A stretch of DNA of 64,000 nucleotides from a virus. The DNA lies in IMG/VR virus record IMGVR_UViG_3300008259_003948, positions 1-64,000 of that record. One strand, 5' to 3'. Under the pieces are notes generated by a model. It saw only the letters and a list, made by a program, of their open reading frames with translations, made no database searches and was not told the DNA's origin. Below, in pieces: positions 26,737-35,610 of the stretch. Position 1 is the stretch's first letter. Each line of letters begins with the position of its first letter. A program made the translations under genes and the position numbers.

Positions 26737-28560
26737 ATGGAAAATAACGACAAAAATTTAACGGTTTGGCAAAGATTATCGAGAGCTTTTGGACCTAACT
26801 CTCTACTTAATCAAGACTATCCTGTTTATAAATTCGATAAAACCGAATTACTTAAAACAACAAGTAAACCGGAATACGAAAAGGAAAAGTTACAAGCACA
26901 ACAAACTTTATATATTGCAAACCAGTGGACAAAGATCGAAAACAATCTTTATACACAAGCGGTATACTATGAACCAACAAGGTTAGCGTCTTTTTATGAT
27001 TTTGAAAGTATGGAGTTTACTCCCGAGATATCCGCAGCTTTAGATATATTCGCAGAAGAATCCACAACACCAAATGAAGATGGATTTATGTTACAAATCT
27101 ACTCTGAATCAAAAAGAATAAAAGCTGTTTTGGCGGATTTGTTTAACAATAAATTAGATATTAATACAAATCTCCCAATGTGGACAAGAAACACCTGTAA
27201 GTATGGTGATAATTTTGTCTTTTTAAAACTTGACCCTGAAAAAGGAATTGTGGGTTGTATGCAATTACCAAACATTGAAATTGAAAGATTGGAAAGAGGT
27301 ATGGGTGCAAGAGCGGCAAAAATGGAAGAAGATCCAAAAAATAGAGGATTGAAATTTTTGTGGAAACAAAAAGATATGGAATTTCATACTTGGGAAATGG
27401 CGCATTTTAGATTATTGGGTGACGATAGAAAATTACCATATGGAACATCTATATTAGAAAAAGCGAGAAGAATTTGGAAACAACTATTATTAGCGGAAGA
27501 TGCTATGTTGATTTACAGAACATCAAGAGCTCCTGAGAGAAGAATTTTTAAAGTTTTTGTTGGTAATATGGATGATAAAGATGTTGAAGCGTATGTACAA
27601 CGAGTTGCCAACAAATTTAAAAGAGATCAAACAACTGATCCAAAAACAGGTAATGTAGATTTGAGGTTCAATCAAATGGCTGTGGATCAGGACTACTTTA
27701 TTCCTGTCAGAGATCCCGCAGCACCAAGTCCAATTGACACATTACCTGGAGCACAGAATTTATCAGAAATTGCGGATATTGAATATATACAAAAAAAATT
27801 ATTAACAGCCATAAGAGTTCCAAAAGCGTTTTTGGGTTTTGAGGAAGTGGTTGGTGATGGAAAAAGTTTGGCGTTACAAGATATCAGATTTGCTCGAACT
27901 ATTAATAAAATACAAAATAGTATGTTACAAGAATTGAATAAGATTGCAATTATTCATTTGTTTTTATTAGGGTTTGAGGACGAGTTAGATAACTTCACAT
28001 TGTCTTTGACTAATCCATCATCTCAGGCAGATCTTTTGAAGATCGATGTTTGGAAAGAAAAAATGTTGTTGTATAAAGATGCTGTAACACCAATAGAGAA
28101 TCTTGCTCCTGTATCCGCTTCTTGGGCGAAGAAACATATTTTAGGATTCTCTGATGATGAAATAAAACTTGATATCCAACAACAAAGAATTGAAAGAGCG
28201 GTCGCCAAAGAATTGGAATTGACTCCTGAGATTATTAAGAAAACAGGTCTATTTGATAATATTGATAGAATATATGGTAAGATTACAGGAACTACCGAAG
28301 GTGTTACTGCAACCCCACCTGAACCTCCGATGGGTGGTGAAATGCCAGGTATGGAACCTCCGATGGGTGGTGAAGCTCCTCCTGCAGGGGGTGAATCACC
28401 ACCTGAAGCGGGTGTTACTCCCGAATCTATTAAAGATGATAATGTCAATATACTATTAGAAAAAGACGAACATAATCAAGAAAAGTATTTAAATCTTACC
28501 AAAGCAAAAAAGTCTATGGGTGAAATTGAACAAGAGTTGAAAAAACTGTTGGGGGATTGA
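26737..28560 (+). CDS. gp20: Portal protein (T4 gp20-like)
   Basis: 607 residues (T4 gp20 is 524). Portal rings form the packaging and connector vertex. Diagnostic stretches are LASFYDFESMEFTPEI, AALDIFAEESTT, NTCKYGDNFVFLKLD and SRAPERRIFKVFVGN. They match T4-family portals in order. The extra C-terminal part is Pro/Gly/Met-rich (PPMGGEMPGMEPPMGG). It follows the terminase by 35 nt and precedes the prohead genes. High confidence from motif order and context. Confidence 0.93.
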   Translation: MENNDKNLTVWQRLSRAFGPNSLLNQDYPVYKFDKTELLKTTSKPEYEKEKLQAQQTLYIANQWTKIENNLYTQAVYYEPTRLASFYDFESMEFTPEISAALDIFAEESTTPNEDGFMLQIYSESKRIKAVLADLFNNKLDINTNLPMWTRNTCKYGDNFVFLKLDPEKGIVGCMQLPNIEIERLERGMGARAAKMEEDPKNRGLKFLWKQKDMEFHTWEMAHFRLLGDDRKLPYGTSILEKARRIWKQLLLAEDAMLIYRTSRAPERRIFKVFVGNMDDKDVEAYVQRVANKFKRDQTTDPKTGNVDLRFNQMAVDQDYFIPVRDPAAPSPIDTLPGAQNLSEIADIEYIQKKLLTAIRVPKAFLGFEEVVGDGKSLALQDIRFARTINKIQNSMLQELNKIAIIHLFLLGFEDELDNFTLSLTNPSSQADLLKIDVWKEKMLLYKDAVTPIENLAPVSASWAKKHILGFSDDEIKLDIQQQRIERAVAKELELTPEIIKKTGLFDNIDRIYGKITGTTEGVTATPPEPPMGGEMPGMEPPMGGEAPPAGGESPPEAGVTPESIKDDNVNILLEKDEHNQEKYLNLTKAKKSMGEIEQELKKLLGD

Positions 28561-28567
28561 TATTTAT
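28561..28567 (+). promoter_or_regulatory. Late-promoter-like TATTTAT box
   Basis: TATTTAT directly after the portal stop codon and 11 nt before the ATG at 28579. Confidence 0.5.
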
Positions 28568-28578
28568 AAATTAAAAAG

Positions 28579-29292
28579 ATGAAAAATTTCGGAATTATAA
28601 AATCTAAGATAGAAAAAATTTTGGTAGACTCATATCAAAATAAAACCATTAAAGAATCTTTTGGAAAATTTAGAGAATTGGTTCTACAAGATAAAAACTT
28701 AGTGTCAATGTTTTATTTGTACGATCAGTTATCGTCAAAAAATGGTATCAATAAAGATATTGCGAACGATTATATTAATGAGTGTATAGAAAAATTTGAG
28801 TCAATCAAATTATCAAAAGATAAAATTAATTCATTAAATGAATGGATATCATCAGTGACAACTGAAAATTTATATGAAAATGTAGATAAGTTATTTGATG
28901 ATAATATCCTAAATATTGAATCAAAAGTTAAAAGTAAAAAAGTAGTATTTGAAACAATAACTTCAAAACAAACAACTGAAAAAGAAATAATTAATATTCC
29001 TTTAAAAACATCTTTGAGTATTGCAAACCAATCAATGTATAATTTTATACAAGATTTAACTGAAAGTGAAAAGAAGGAATTTTTAGAAGTTGCTCAAATG
29101 GATTCCAAAAAACTATACGAGGAGTACGAGTCCTTGAAGAATATGACCATAAAAAAATTAGAAGATTTAATGGAATCAGATCAAGAAGATGGAATTAAAA
29201 CTAAACTTCAGGAAACCGTAAACAAAATTAAGAATGATAATATTGATAAATTAAACTACTATCGTTTAAGAAAATTAAACGAAACTATTTAA
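28579..29292 (+). CDS. Helical hypothetical protein in head operon
   Basis: 237 residues, nearly all predicted alpha-helix with Lys/Glu/Asn-rich coiled-coil-like segments (SKIEKILVDSYQNKTIKESF near the start). No cysteine-rich or catalytic motif. Its place between portal and prohead protease corresponds to the T4 positions of small core proteins (gp67/gp68), so a prohead-core role is plausible. Its 3' end overlaps the convergent bS21 gene by 4 nt. Confidence 0.6.
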   Translation: MKNFGIIKSKIEKILVDSYQNKTIKESFGKFRELVLQDKNLVSMFYLYDQLSSKNGINKDIANDYINECIEKFESIKLSKDKINSLNEWISSVTTENLYENVDKLFDDNILNIESKVKSKKVVFETITSKQTTEKEIINIPLKTSLSIANQSMYNFIQDLTESEKKEFLEVAQMDSKKLYEEYESLKNMTIKKLEDLMESDQEDGIKTKLQETVNKIKNDNIDKLNYYRLRKLNETI

Positions 29293-29471
29293 TCATTATT
29301 CTTTTTTTGTTGAATATATTTAGCCTTCTTTATTTGATTTCTTCTTGAAACGCTCTTTTTTTCAAACTCCTTTTTTTCAACAAGTTGTTGAGTTTGTTTT
29401 GTTTTAATAACCTTACTCTTTAAAGTTTTTAACGCTTTTTCAATGTTTTTGTCAATTTTTACAATTATCAT
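29289..29471 (-). CDS. rpsU: Ribosomal protein bS21 homologue
   Basis: 60 residues from ATG 29471; the longer frame from 29534 adds a non-homologous AT-rich extension. The pattern MIIVKIDKNIEKALKTLKSK, K-T, Q-L, F-E-K-K-S-V-S-R-R and IKKAKYIQ aligns well with Bacteroidota bS21 (ALKRYKRKFDKTG, FIKPSVVKR, QKAAYIQ). bS21 sits on the 30S platform next to the anti-Shine-Dalgarno sequence and, in Flavobacterium, helps to hide it. The gene is alone on the minus strand inside the plus-strand head operon and has no Shine-Dalgarno. Probably it replaces host bS21 on ribosomes during infection. Confidence 0.85.
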   Translation of the reverse strand: MIIVKIDKNIEKALKTLKSKVIKTKQTQQLVEKKEFEKKSVSRRNQIKKAKYIQQKKNND

Positions 29472-29542
29472 TTGTTTTTGATTTTCTACTTTAAATATAT
29501 TATATTTTAGAAAAATAATAAACTCGAAGAACATGCAAATTT

Positions 29543-29839
29543 ATGAAAAAAGGAAAAACAATCCGAATAAATGGATTGAAAAAAATAAAAGCGATTTACG
29601 GATCAGTGGATGCAAAGAATTTAAAATCAATTTATTTAAACATACAAACTTGGGTTGACCCAAAAATTGATATGGTAGAGGGGTGGGAAAGAGTAATATC
29701 AAATCTATCAAGACAAATAAAACATACAATATACGACATTATTAATAAAACATTTTTTGAAGATAAATTTATACTTGATTTAGACCTGAGAAGCAGTGGA
29801 ATACAATATGGAAAGAAATCTTTTTTAAATTTTGATTAA
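29543..29839 (+). CDS. Small basic hypothetical protein (98 aa)
   Basis: 98 residues, Lys- and Ile-rich (KKGKTIRINGLKKIKAIYGS at the start), with an ENGWERV-like central WERVISNLSRQIKHTI helix. No family recognised. It lies between the bS21 gene and the prohead protease and ends 12 nt before the latter. Plausibly part of the head operon; alternatives include a small DNA-binding factor. Confidence 0.55.
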   Translation: MKKGKTIRINGLKKIKAIYGSVDAKNLKSIYLNIQTWVDPKIDMVEGWERVISNLSRQIKHTIYDIINKTFFEDKFILDLDLRSSGIQYGKKSFLNFD

Positions 29840-29851
29840 TTGTTTTCAGAT

Positions 29852-30580
29852 ATGAATAATTTAAGAATATTAGGACCAAATGATTTAGGTAAAGGAATTC
29901 TCATCGAGTATGATGCAGGACATATCAATCCAAATGATGAATTTAATAGAAATATATTAAAGGAAAATAAAAATCTTTTGGATCATTCAAAACCATTTGA
30001 GTTCTATGCGGTTCTACAAAAATACAATGTTCCAAATAGAAATGGTAGAATATATCCTGAGAAGATTTTAAAAAGAGAATCTGAAAATTATAAGAAACTT
30101 ATTAATAAAGGGGTATCTCTAAGTGAACTTAATCACCCCGAAAGTTCTTTGATTGACCTTGATAGAGTCTCACATATTATAACGGATATTTGGTGGGATA
30201 AAAATGTATTGTTGGGAAAACTAAGACTTTTAACTTCACCTGGTTTTCACGAAAGAGGTGTAATATCTTGTAAGGGTGATCAGGCGGCTAATTTACTTAG
30301 ATTAGGTGTAACTTTGGGTATATCTTCAAGAGGAGTTGGGTCTTTAAAAAAGGTAGGAGAACAAAATGAAGTTCAAGACGATTTTGAATTGATATGTTTT
30401 GACTTAGTATCTTCACCTTCGACGCCAGGTGCATATCTTTTCTTAGACTCAGATGACAGATTCAAATATGAAGAGAATTTGGAGGATGAGAATAAGATGA
30501 AAATACAAAGAGAAATGAAAGAGTCTGGTAGTAAATCTGTGGATTTAATGAGAAGACTTTCTGACTATTTGGGAAAATAA
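29852..30580 (+). CDS. gp21: Prohead core protease (T4 gp21-like)
   Basis: 242 residues from ATG 29852 (a TTG four codons upstream is less likely). It matures the prohead by cutting scaffold, capsid and internal proteins. Seen: FEFYAVLQKYNVPNRNGRIYP, SELNHPESS (candidate catalytic His95) and LGISSRGVGS (candidate nucleophile Ser158 or Ser159), as in T4-family S77 prohead proteases. The gene order portal, protease, scaffold, capsid is the T4 order. A terminator follows about 80 nt downstream. Confidence 0.9.
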   Translation: MNNLRILGPNDLGKGILIEYDAGHINPNDEFNRNILKENKNLLDHSKPFEFYAVLQKYNVPNRNGRIYPEKILKRESENYKKLINKGVSLSELNHPESSLIDLDRVSHIITDIWWDKNVLLGKLRLLTSPGFHERGVISCKGDQAANLLRLGVTLGISSRGVGSLKKVGEQNEVQDDFELICFDLVSSPSTPGAYLFLDSDDRFKYEENLEDENKMKIQREMKESGSKSVDLMRRLSDYLGK

Positions 30581-30659
30581 GTTGACATTATCGTTTGTAA
30601 TATTTAATTTTAAAATCGATGAAGTAATTAACTGATATTAGTAGTTGGTGTTTGTAAAG

Positions 30660-30687
30660 ATCCGAGAGAAATCTCGGATTTTTTTTT
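30660..30687 (+). terminator. Rho-independent terminator
   Basis: ATCCGAGA/TCTCGGAT, an 8-bp stem with a GAAA tetraloop and a T8 tract. It separates the prohead protease from the scaffold and capsid unit. Confidence 0.88.
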
Positions 30688-30727
30688 GATTTTAAGTGTA
30701 AAAATTAAATTTTTATTAATACTCATA

Positions 30728-30734
30728 TATTTAT
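30728..30734 (+). promoter_or_regulatory. Late-promoter-like TATTTAT box
   Basis: TATTTAT 20 nt before the scaffold ATG at 30755 and after a strong terminator, so it is the likely promoter of scaffold plus capsid. Confidence 0.55.
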
Positions 30735-30754
30735 AAAAAAAAATATATCCTAAT

Positions 30755-32260
30755 ATGGAAAAAAAATCAATCGTGGAAGAAGCTTTACTTTCGATGAAAA
30801 ACTTGGAAGAAGCTGTCTCGGAAAATGCAAAAGGAATACTTGCTTCAACAATGAAGGAAGAAATCAAAGATCTGGTAAAAGAATCTCTCCAAGAACAATC
30901 TGATGAAGATGAGGATGAGGTTGAGGATATCGAAGTATCGAATGATGATACTGAGGTAGATTTTGGATCTGAAGAATCTGATGATGAGTCTGAAGATGAA
31001 ATGGAAATGGATGTTGACACAATGTCAATGGATATGGATATGGAAGATGATGATGAAATGGATATGGATTCTGAGGAAGATGAAATGGAACCAATAGATC
31101 TAACCAATGCTTCTGACGAAGAAATTCTCAAAGTATTTAAAGCTATGGGTGATGAGGATGGTATCATTGTTAAAAAAGATGATAACAGACTTCACTTAGA
31201 AGATGAAAATGCGGATGTAGAATACCTAATCGATTTGGGTGAATCTGAAGAAGAAAAAATGAATGAAGAAGATGACGATGAGTTATACTCAGATGCCATC
31301 AATAAAATATTTGAAAAAGATGTTAATAGCATGGATGAAGATATGAATTTAGAGGGGGATTACAACGAGACCGAAGAGGGTATGTCCTACGAAGGTGAAC
31401 AAGATGAGGTTGTTTATGAAATAAGTTTAGATGATGATGTAGATATGGCCCCTGAAGGAGAATATCTCGAAATGAATGATCTTGAAGAAACTATGGAAAT
31501 GACTCAGGATGAACCATCTGAAGATTATGATTATACAGAATCTTATAAAATGGAAACCAAAGAAGGTAAAATGTCAGTTAAACCAAAAGGTGTTGGTATG
31601 GGTAAACCTAAGTTTACTTATAAGAAATCACAAGGTGGTTTTGACGAAAATAAAAAACATGCAAATCCTACAAAAGGAACTGGTAAACCAAAATTCGAAT
31701 TCAAAGAGGGTGAAATGGCAGATATTAAAAAGTCAGACAAAAAGGCTGAAACAAAAGAAGCTGCTAGAACTTTGGGTAATGGAAAATACTTTAGAAAAGG
31801 TGGTCTTCCAAAACCAAGATCTCATTCTAAATTTAACGCTAACATTGAAGAAAGCGTTAATCAATACGAAGAACAACTTAGAGTTCTTAGAGAAAAGAAT
31901 GAAGAGTATAGAAAGGCTCTCAATATCTTCAGAGAAAAGTTGAATGAAGTTGCTGTTTTCAATTCTAACTTAGCTTACGCAACAAGATTGTTCACAGAAC
32001 ATTCAACAACAAAACAAGAAAAAATAAACATTCTTAGAAGATTTGATGGTGTTGAGTCATTAAAAGAATCTAAGGGCCTTTATCGGACTATAAAGGAAGA
32101 ATTAGGTGATCAACCATCTAAAGTTGTTACTGAATCAATTACTAACAAAATTGAAAGAGAAGTTTCTTCAGGAAGCGCAACTAATTTGATTGAATCTAAA
32201 ACTTATGAAAATCCTCAATTTATGAGAATGAAGGATCTTATGTCCAAACTAATAAAATAA
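30755..32260 (+). CDS. gp22: Prohead core scaffold protein (T4 gp22-like)
   Basis: 501 residues, longer than T4 gp22 (269). Residues 50-260 form an extremely acidic Asp/Glu/Met tract (EMEMDVDTMSMDMDMEDDDE), typical for a scaffold that is later degraded. The conserved part is C-terminal: KLNEVAVFNSNLAYATRLF, then EKINILRRFDGVESLKESK, which matches the gp22 family core. It lies directly before the capsid gene with 24 nt between, in the standard order. Likely processed by the protease encoded upstream. Confidence 0.88.
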   Translation: MEKKSIVEEALLSMKNLEEAVSENAKGILASTMKEEIKDLVKESLQEQSDEDEDEVEDIEVSNDDTEVDFGSEESDDESEDEMEMDVDTMSMDMDMEDDDEMDMDSEEDEMEPIDLTNASDEEILKVFKAMGDEDGIIVKKDDNRLHLEDENADVEYLIDLGESEEEKMNEEDDDELYSDAINKIFEKDVNSMDEDMNLEGDYNETEEGMSYEGEQDEVVYEISLDDDVDMAPEGEYLEMNDLEETMEMTQDEPSEDYDYTESYKMETKEGKMSVKPKGVGMGKPKFTYKKSQGGFDENKKHANPTKGTGKPKFEFKEGEMADIKKSDKKAETKEAARTLGNGKYFRKGGLPKPRSHSKFNANIEESVNQYEEQLRVLREKNEEYRKALNIFREKLNEVAVFNSNLAYATRLFTEHSTTKQEKINILRRFDGVESLKESKGLYRTIKEELGDQPSKVVTESITNKIEREVSSGSATNLIESKTYENPQFMRMKDLMSKLIK

Positions 32261-32284
32261 ACATAAAACTAAAAAACTAATAAA

Positions 32285-34087
32285 ATGGGAGTATTACTCG
32301 AAAGTGGATTAGTGGGTAACATCGGTCTTAAGCACCTTAAAGTTATCAAAGAAGACACTATAAACAAATGGGACAAATTAGGCTTTCTCGAAGGTCTAAG
32401 AGGTCATTTAAAAGAAAATGTTGCTCAGTTGTATGAAAACCAAGCATCACATTTAATAAACGAAGCTACTGGTGAAGGTTCAAACGGAGCTTTCGAAACA
32501 GTTGTGTTCCCTATCATCAGAAGGGTATTCTCTAAGCTTTTAGCTAATGAGATCGTTTCTGTACAGGCTATGAACCTTCCTATCGGAAAGTTATTCTATT
32601 TCGTTCCTCGTATCCAAGGATACACAGGATCTTCAACTTATGCTTCAGGTGATCATTACGCACCTGTAGGTTCTCCTGGAAATTATCCTGGTGACCCTAA
32701 TGCTGGATATCCTGATAACTCAAATGCTTATAAGAAAAACTTGTATGATTTGTTTTATGAAGGAAATGAACCAGGTCTTGATCCTGAAGGTTTATTCGAC
32801 TATTCAAAAGGTCGTTGGTCAGCAATTCAGGCTACTGTTGTAACTGTTGCTTGGGATGGTGGATCTTTAATTCCATCAGGTTATAGCTCAGGTGTTTCTG
32901 GTAACTACAGAAAAGTTATTGTTAGTATGTGTGGATTCTCATCTACAGGTGCAGGTAAACTTATCGGACCTGATGGTCAAGAAATGGATAGTGAAGCTTT
33001 CCTTTCTGGTCTTAAAGTATTCCCCGCCGCTGGTGGAGCCCCTCAACTCTTCAGAGTTGTTACTCAGAAATACGGTAAAGGTATCGTAGAATATGGAACA
33101 ACAACACAAACTGTATGGCCTGGCACTCAAACCGGTGGAGGTAATGGTGGTTCTTTCTACAACATTTGTTCACCAACTGGTTGTATCTATCTTGAGATAG
33201 ATCTTCAAGTACCAGTATGTATCGACTGTGGTGCCGAGTCTTTGGATGGCTACACAGGATCAACATTCTCATCTACTTCTGCTGACAACCAAGCGTTCGT
33301 TGCTTACTACAGAAGATATGAAGAACTTGAGTTCGAAGACAAGATTGGTGAAGTATCTTTCGATCTTGAGTCTGTAACAGTTTCTGTTACTGAAAGAAAA
33401 CTTAGAGCACAATGGTCTCCTGAACTCGCTCAGGACGTTGCGGCATTCCACAACATTGATGCAGAAGCTGAGCTTACCGCTCTTCTTTCTGAACAAGTTG
33501 CTGCTGAAATTGACCGTGAAATCCTCCGCGATCTTAGAAAGGGTGCCGCTTGGACTCTACGTTGGGACTACAATGGTTGGAAGAGATTTACCAATGGTAC
33601 TACTCCTTACACTCAGAAGGATTGGAACCAAACTCTTATCACAACAATCAACCAAATCTCTGCTCAAATCCACAAGTCTACCCTCCGTGGTGGTGCTAAC
33701 TGGATTGTTGTATCGTCTGAGATCTCAGCTATCTTCGATGATTTGGAATACTTCCACGTATCGAACGCTTCACCTGAGCAAGACCAATACAATATGGGTA
33801 TCGAAAGAATCGGTACTTTAGCTGGACGTTATCAAGTATATCGTGATCCTTACTTCCCACCTAACACTGTGTTACTTGGACATAAGGGTACTTCATTACT
33901 TGATACTGGTTACATTTACGCTCCGTATGTACCACTTCAGTTGACTCCGACAATGTATAACCCATTCAACTTTACCCCAATTAAGGGTATTATGACTCGT
34001 TACGCTAAGAAACTCGTTAACAACCGTTTCTATGGTCGTATCACAGTTGATGGTGTTCGCACATTTGACCTCAGAGAACTTCGTTAA
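32285..34087 (+). CDS. gp23: Major capsid protein (T4 gp23-like)
   Basis: 600 residues (T4 gp23 is 521). It forms the icosahedral shell with an HK97-type fold. Seen: VFPIIRRVFSKLLANEIVS near residue 80, VQAMNLPIGKLFYFVPR, EVSFDLESVTVSVTERKLRAQWSPELAQD as overlapping conserved stretches, and IKGIMTRYAKKLVNNRFY near the C-terminus, all diagnostic. Codon use is visibly more C-rich than in neighbours, as expected for a highly expressed gene. A strong terminator follows 21 nt after the stop. The insertion near residues 115-160 is longer than in T4. Confidence 0.95.
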   Translation: MGVLLESGLVGNIGLKHLKVIKEDTINKWDKLGFLEGLRGHLKENVAQLYENQASHLINEATGEGSNGAFETVVFPIIRRVFSKLLANEIVSVQAMNLPIGKLFYFVPRIQGYTGSSTYASGDHYAPVGSPGNYPGDPNAGYPDNSNAYKKNLYDLFYEGNEPGLDPEGLFDYSKGRWSAIQATVVTVAWDGGSLIPSGYSSGVSGNYRKVIVSMCGFSSTGAGKLIGPDGQEMDSEAFLSGLKVFPAAGGAPQLFRVVTQKYGKGIVEYGTTTQTVWPGTQTGGGNGGSFYNICSPTGCIYLEIDLQVPVCIDCGAESLDGYTGSTFSSTSADNQAFVAYYRRYEELEFEDKIGEVSFDLESVTVSVTERKLRAQWSPELAQDVAAFHNIDAEAELTALLSEQVAAEIDREILRDLRKGAAWTLRWDYNGWKRFTNGTTPYTQKDWNQTLITTINQISAQIHKSTLRGGANWIVVSSEISAIFDDLEYFHVSNASPEQDQYNMGIERIGTLAGRYQVYRDPYFPPNTVLLGHKGTSLLDTGYIYAPYVPLQLTPTMYNPFNFTPIKGIMTRYAKKLVNNRFYGRITVDGVRTFDLRELR

Positions 34088-34108
34088 TCGATTGATCTCA
34101 ATAAAAAA

Positions 34109-34134
34109 AAGGGACGAGAAATCGTCCCTTTTTT
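34109..34134 (+). terminator. Strong bidirectional terminator after capsid gene
   Basis: AAGGGACGA/TCGTCCCTT with a GAAA loop, flanked by A8 and T6 tracts, so it can act on both strands. It ends the capsid transcript and any minus-strand transcript from the next intergenic region. Confidence 0.92.
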
Positions 34135-34146
34135 ATTGCTTAATAA

Positions 34147-34244
34147 TTTGTGTGAGGTGAACATTGTCTCTAAAGAGTCTTCCATTCCACCTCCAAGTTG
34201 GGATTGTTTCACCCCCAACCTGATGGTTTTTAATCACACACAAA
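34147..34244. ncRNA. Candidate structured RNA (three-way junction), strand uncertain
   Basis: The 174-nt gap after the capsid gene can fold as a three-way junction: TTTGTGTG/CACACAAA (34147-34154 with 34237-34244), GAGGTG/CACCTC (34154-34159 with 34188-34193) enclosing CTCTAAAGAG, and GTTGGG/CCCAAC (34197-34202 with 34214-34219). Local GC is higher than in the surroundings. On the minus strand a TATCTTTG box (34248-34241) overlaps the outer stem and the shared terminator lies downstream. No known RNA family recognised. Confidence 0.4.
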
Positions 34245-34260
34245 GATATAATAAATTTTT

Positions 34261-34950
34261 TTAAAATTTTGTTTCCAAAAATTCATCTGTATCTGAACTT
34301 TCTATATTCTGATTGTGTGAGAGTTCTACCGTATTTTCCTCATCATTTGGATAAAAATAAAAATATCCTGATGATCCTTCATTAATTTCCCAACCCCCGT
34401 GATGATTTTCCAATTCATTGTAACACCAATCTTCCAAAAGTCCTTCTAAATCACTAATATCTTTTCCTGAAGGTATTGTTGACCAATCTTCTATTCCTCC
34501 ACTATCTCCTGAACCATCATAAGCAACATTAAGTTGTTTTATATTTCTTTGTTTCATTAGGTCAATTGCGGTCATTACATTTTCATTATCAGATATTTCT
34601 TCTAATGACCAACTATTTCCAAATGATTCGGTGTCATTATAATACCCAACAATCTCAATATCAAAAGTTCTTTCTTCAACTTTAATATTGAAATAAATAT
34701 TATATCTGTTTTCACTATCTAAATCATCATTAATATAATTTTCAAAGATTTCTACACAAAATGTTCTGAATTTTTCTGTTATTGGACATTGTATTTCAGA
34801 TCTCCAATCACTTGTATAAAAATTTTTTTGGTCCCAATATACATCCCCATATCCAGATTCTATTTCAAAACGACCATCTTTTTTTCCGTAACTTTTAAGG
34901 TGCATCGAGGTTATCAATAAAAGTCTTTTTTGTTCATTAGTTAATTCCAT
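34261..34950 (-). CDS. Conserved hypothetical protein with YDGSGDSG motif
   Basis: 229 residues, acidic and aromatic-rich. The conserved part is LNVAYDGSGDSGGIEDW, followed by LEDWCYNELENHHGGWEINEGSSG. This arrangement (YDGxGDSGxI, then a Cys/His-containing helix and HGGWE) occurs in a family of phage and plasmid proteins of unknown function, close to DUF6878-type proteins. The N-terminal half is not recognised. It has a TATTTAT box 11 nt upstream. Cytosolic; function unknown. Confidence 0.7.
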   Translation of the reverse strand: MELTNEQKRLLLITSMHLKSYGKKDGRFEIESGYGDVYWDQKNFYTSDWRSEIQCPITEKFRTFCVEIFENYINDDLDSENRYNIYFNIKVEERTFDIEIVGYYNDTESFGNSWSLEEISDNENVMTAIDLMKQRNIKQLNVAYDGSGDSGGIEDWSTIPSGKDISDLEGLLEDWCYNELENHHGGWEINEGSSGYFYFYPNDEENTVELSHNQNIESSDTDEFLETKF

Positions 34951-34961
34951 AGTTTTATTTT

Positions 34962-34968
34962 ATAAATA
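34962..34968 (-). promoter_or_regulatory. Late-promoter-like TATTTAT box
   Basis: Minus-strand TATTTAT 11 nt before the ATG at 34950, just after the stop of the upstream gene. Confidence 0.5.
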
Positions 34969-34970
34969 TA

Positions 34971-35324
34971 TCAATCATCAACTTCGAGTTTTAAAGTTCT
35001 TAGAACCCAATGAGGTTTTTCGTGATTTTGAAGAACTTCAATCCAATCTTTGGCCGATGGTATCACATTATTGCAATCTTCTTTAACATGCTGTTCTCCA
35101 ACATAACGAGTATATACAACTTTACCATCACTATTGGTAAAGGATGATCCAAACTTCTTCTCACACTCGAATATACCCTCGCTGTGATGACGAAACGCTC
35201 TATGTAGGGAATGACCTACCCAAGCCTTAGTTTCGTCGAACCAGTTGTGTATTTCGATGTAATCGTCTACTTTACCTCCGAACTTCTTTACAGAGGATTT
35301 AGCGTGTTGTATCGGGTGTGCCAT
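34971..35324 (-). CDS. DUF6915-like conserved protein
   Basis: 117 residues. MAHPIQHAKSSVKKFGG, DYIEIHNWFDETKAW, HRAFRHHSEGIFECE, and GEQHVKEDCN with IPSAKDW match a small conserved family (DUF6915-type) found in phages and bacteria. The many invariant His, Asp and Glu residues suggest metal binding, but no activity is known. It overlaps the upstream gene by 26 nt, so the two are probably co-translated. Confidence 0.75.
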   Translation of the reverse strand: MAHPIQHAKSSVKKFGGKVDDYIEIHNWFDETKAWVGHSLHRAFRHHSEGIFECEKKFGSSFTNSDGKVVYTRYVGEQHVKEDCNNVIPSAKDWIEVLQNHEKPHWVLRTLKLEVDD

Positions 35325-35556
35325 CTTCTATATTTTGTTTTTCTTTGGAGATAGTTCTAATACATTTTGCCAATAGTTCTGCTTCACCCAAAGTGAAAGC
35401 TCCTCTTGAATTACAGAATTTAACCGCCTCAACAAGACAATATAATGATGAGTTTGAATCTAATGTCTGTAAAAATAGCTCCAAATGTTCTTCAGATGTA
35501 AACTGAAGAGATCCTAACATTTGAAAAGGTGTGTTCTTTGTTTGATTGTTTTCCAT
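35299..35556 (-). CDS. Small hypothetical protein (85 aa)
   Basis: 85 residues, predicted helical (FTSEEHLELFLQTLDSN, then GAFTLGEAELLAKCIRTI). No family recognised. It is the first gene of a two-gene minus-strand unit with the DUF6915-like gene (26-nt overlap). The upstream region is AT-rich without a clear promoter box on this strand; an A-rich leader precedes the ATG at 35556. Confidence 0.55.
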   Translation of the reverse strand: MENNQTKNTPFQMLGSLQFTSEEHLELFLQTLDSNSSLYCLVEAVKFCNSRGAFTLGEAELLAKCIRTISKEKQNIEDGTPDTTR

Positions 35557-35599
35557 ATTTTAATAATAATAAAAAAAATAACAAAAGGAAAATATTGAA

Positions 35600-35606
35600 T
35601 ATTTAT
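35600..35606 (+). promoter_or_regulatory. Late-promoter-like TATTTAT box
   Basis: TATTTAT 4 nt before the ATG at 35611. An earlier in-frame ATG at 35605 overlaps the box and is therefore unlikely to be used. Confidence 0.5.
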
Positions 35607-35610
35607 GTGT

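Noticed and set aside
30628-31167. Minus-strand Ser-rich open frame
   Set aside because: Antisense of the GAT/GAA-rich acidic scaffold tract (Asp/Glu codons read as Ser/Ile); it also crosses a terminator.
34104-34180. 33-codon minus-strand frame starting MEDSLET behind a GGAGG sequence
   Set aside because: It reads straight through the strong bidirectional terminator and shows no homology; the GGAGG is part of the structured-RNA stem region.
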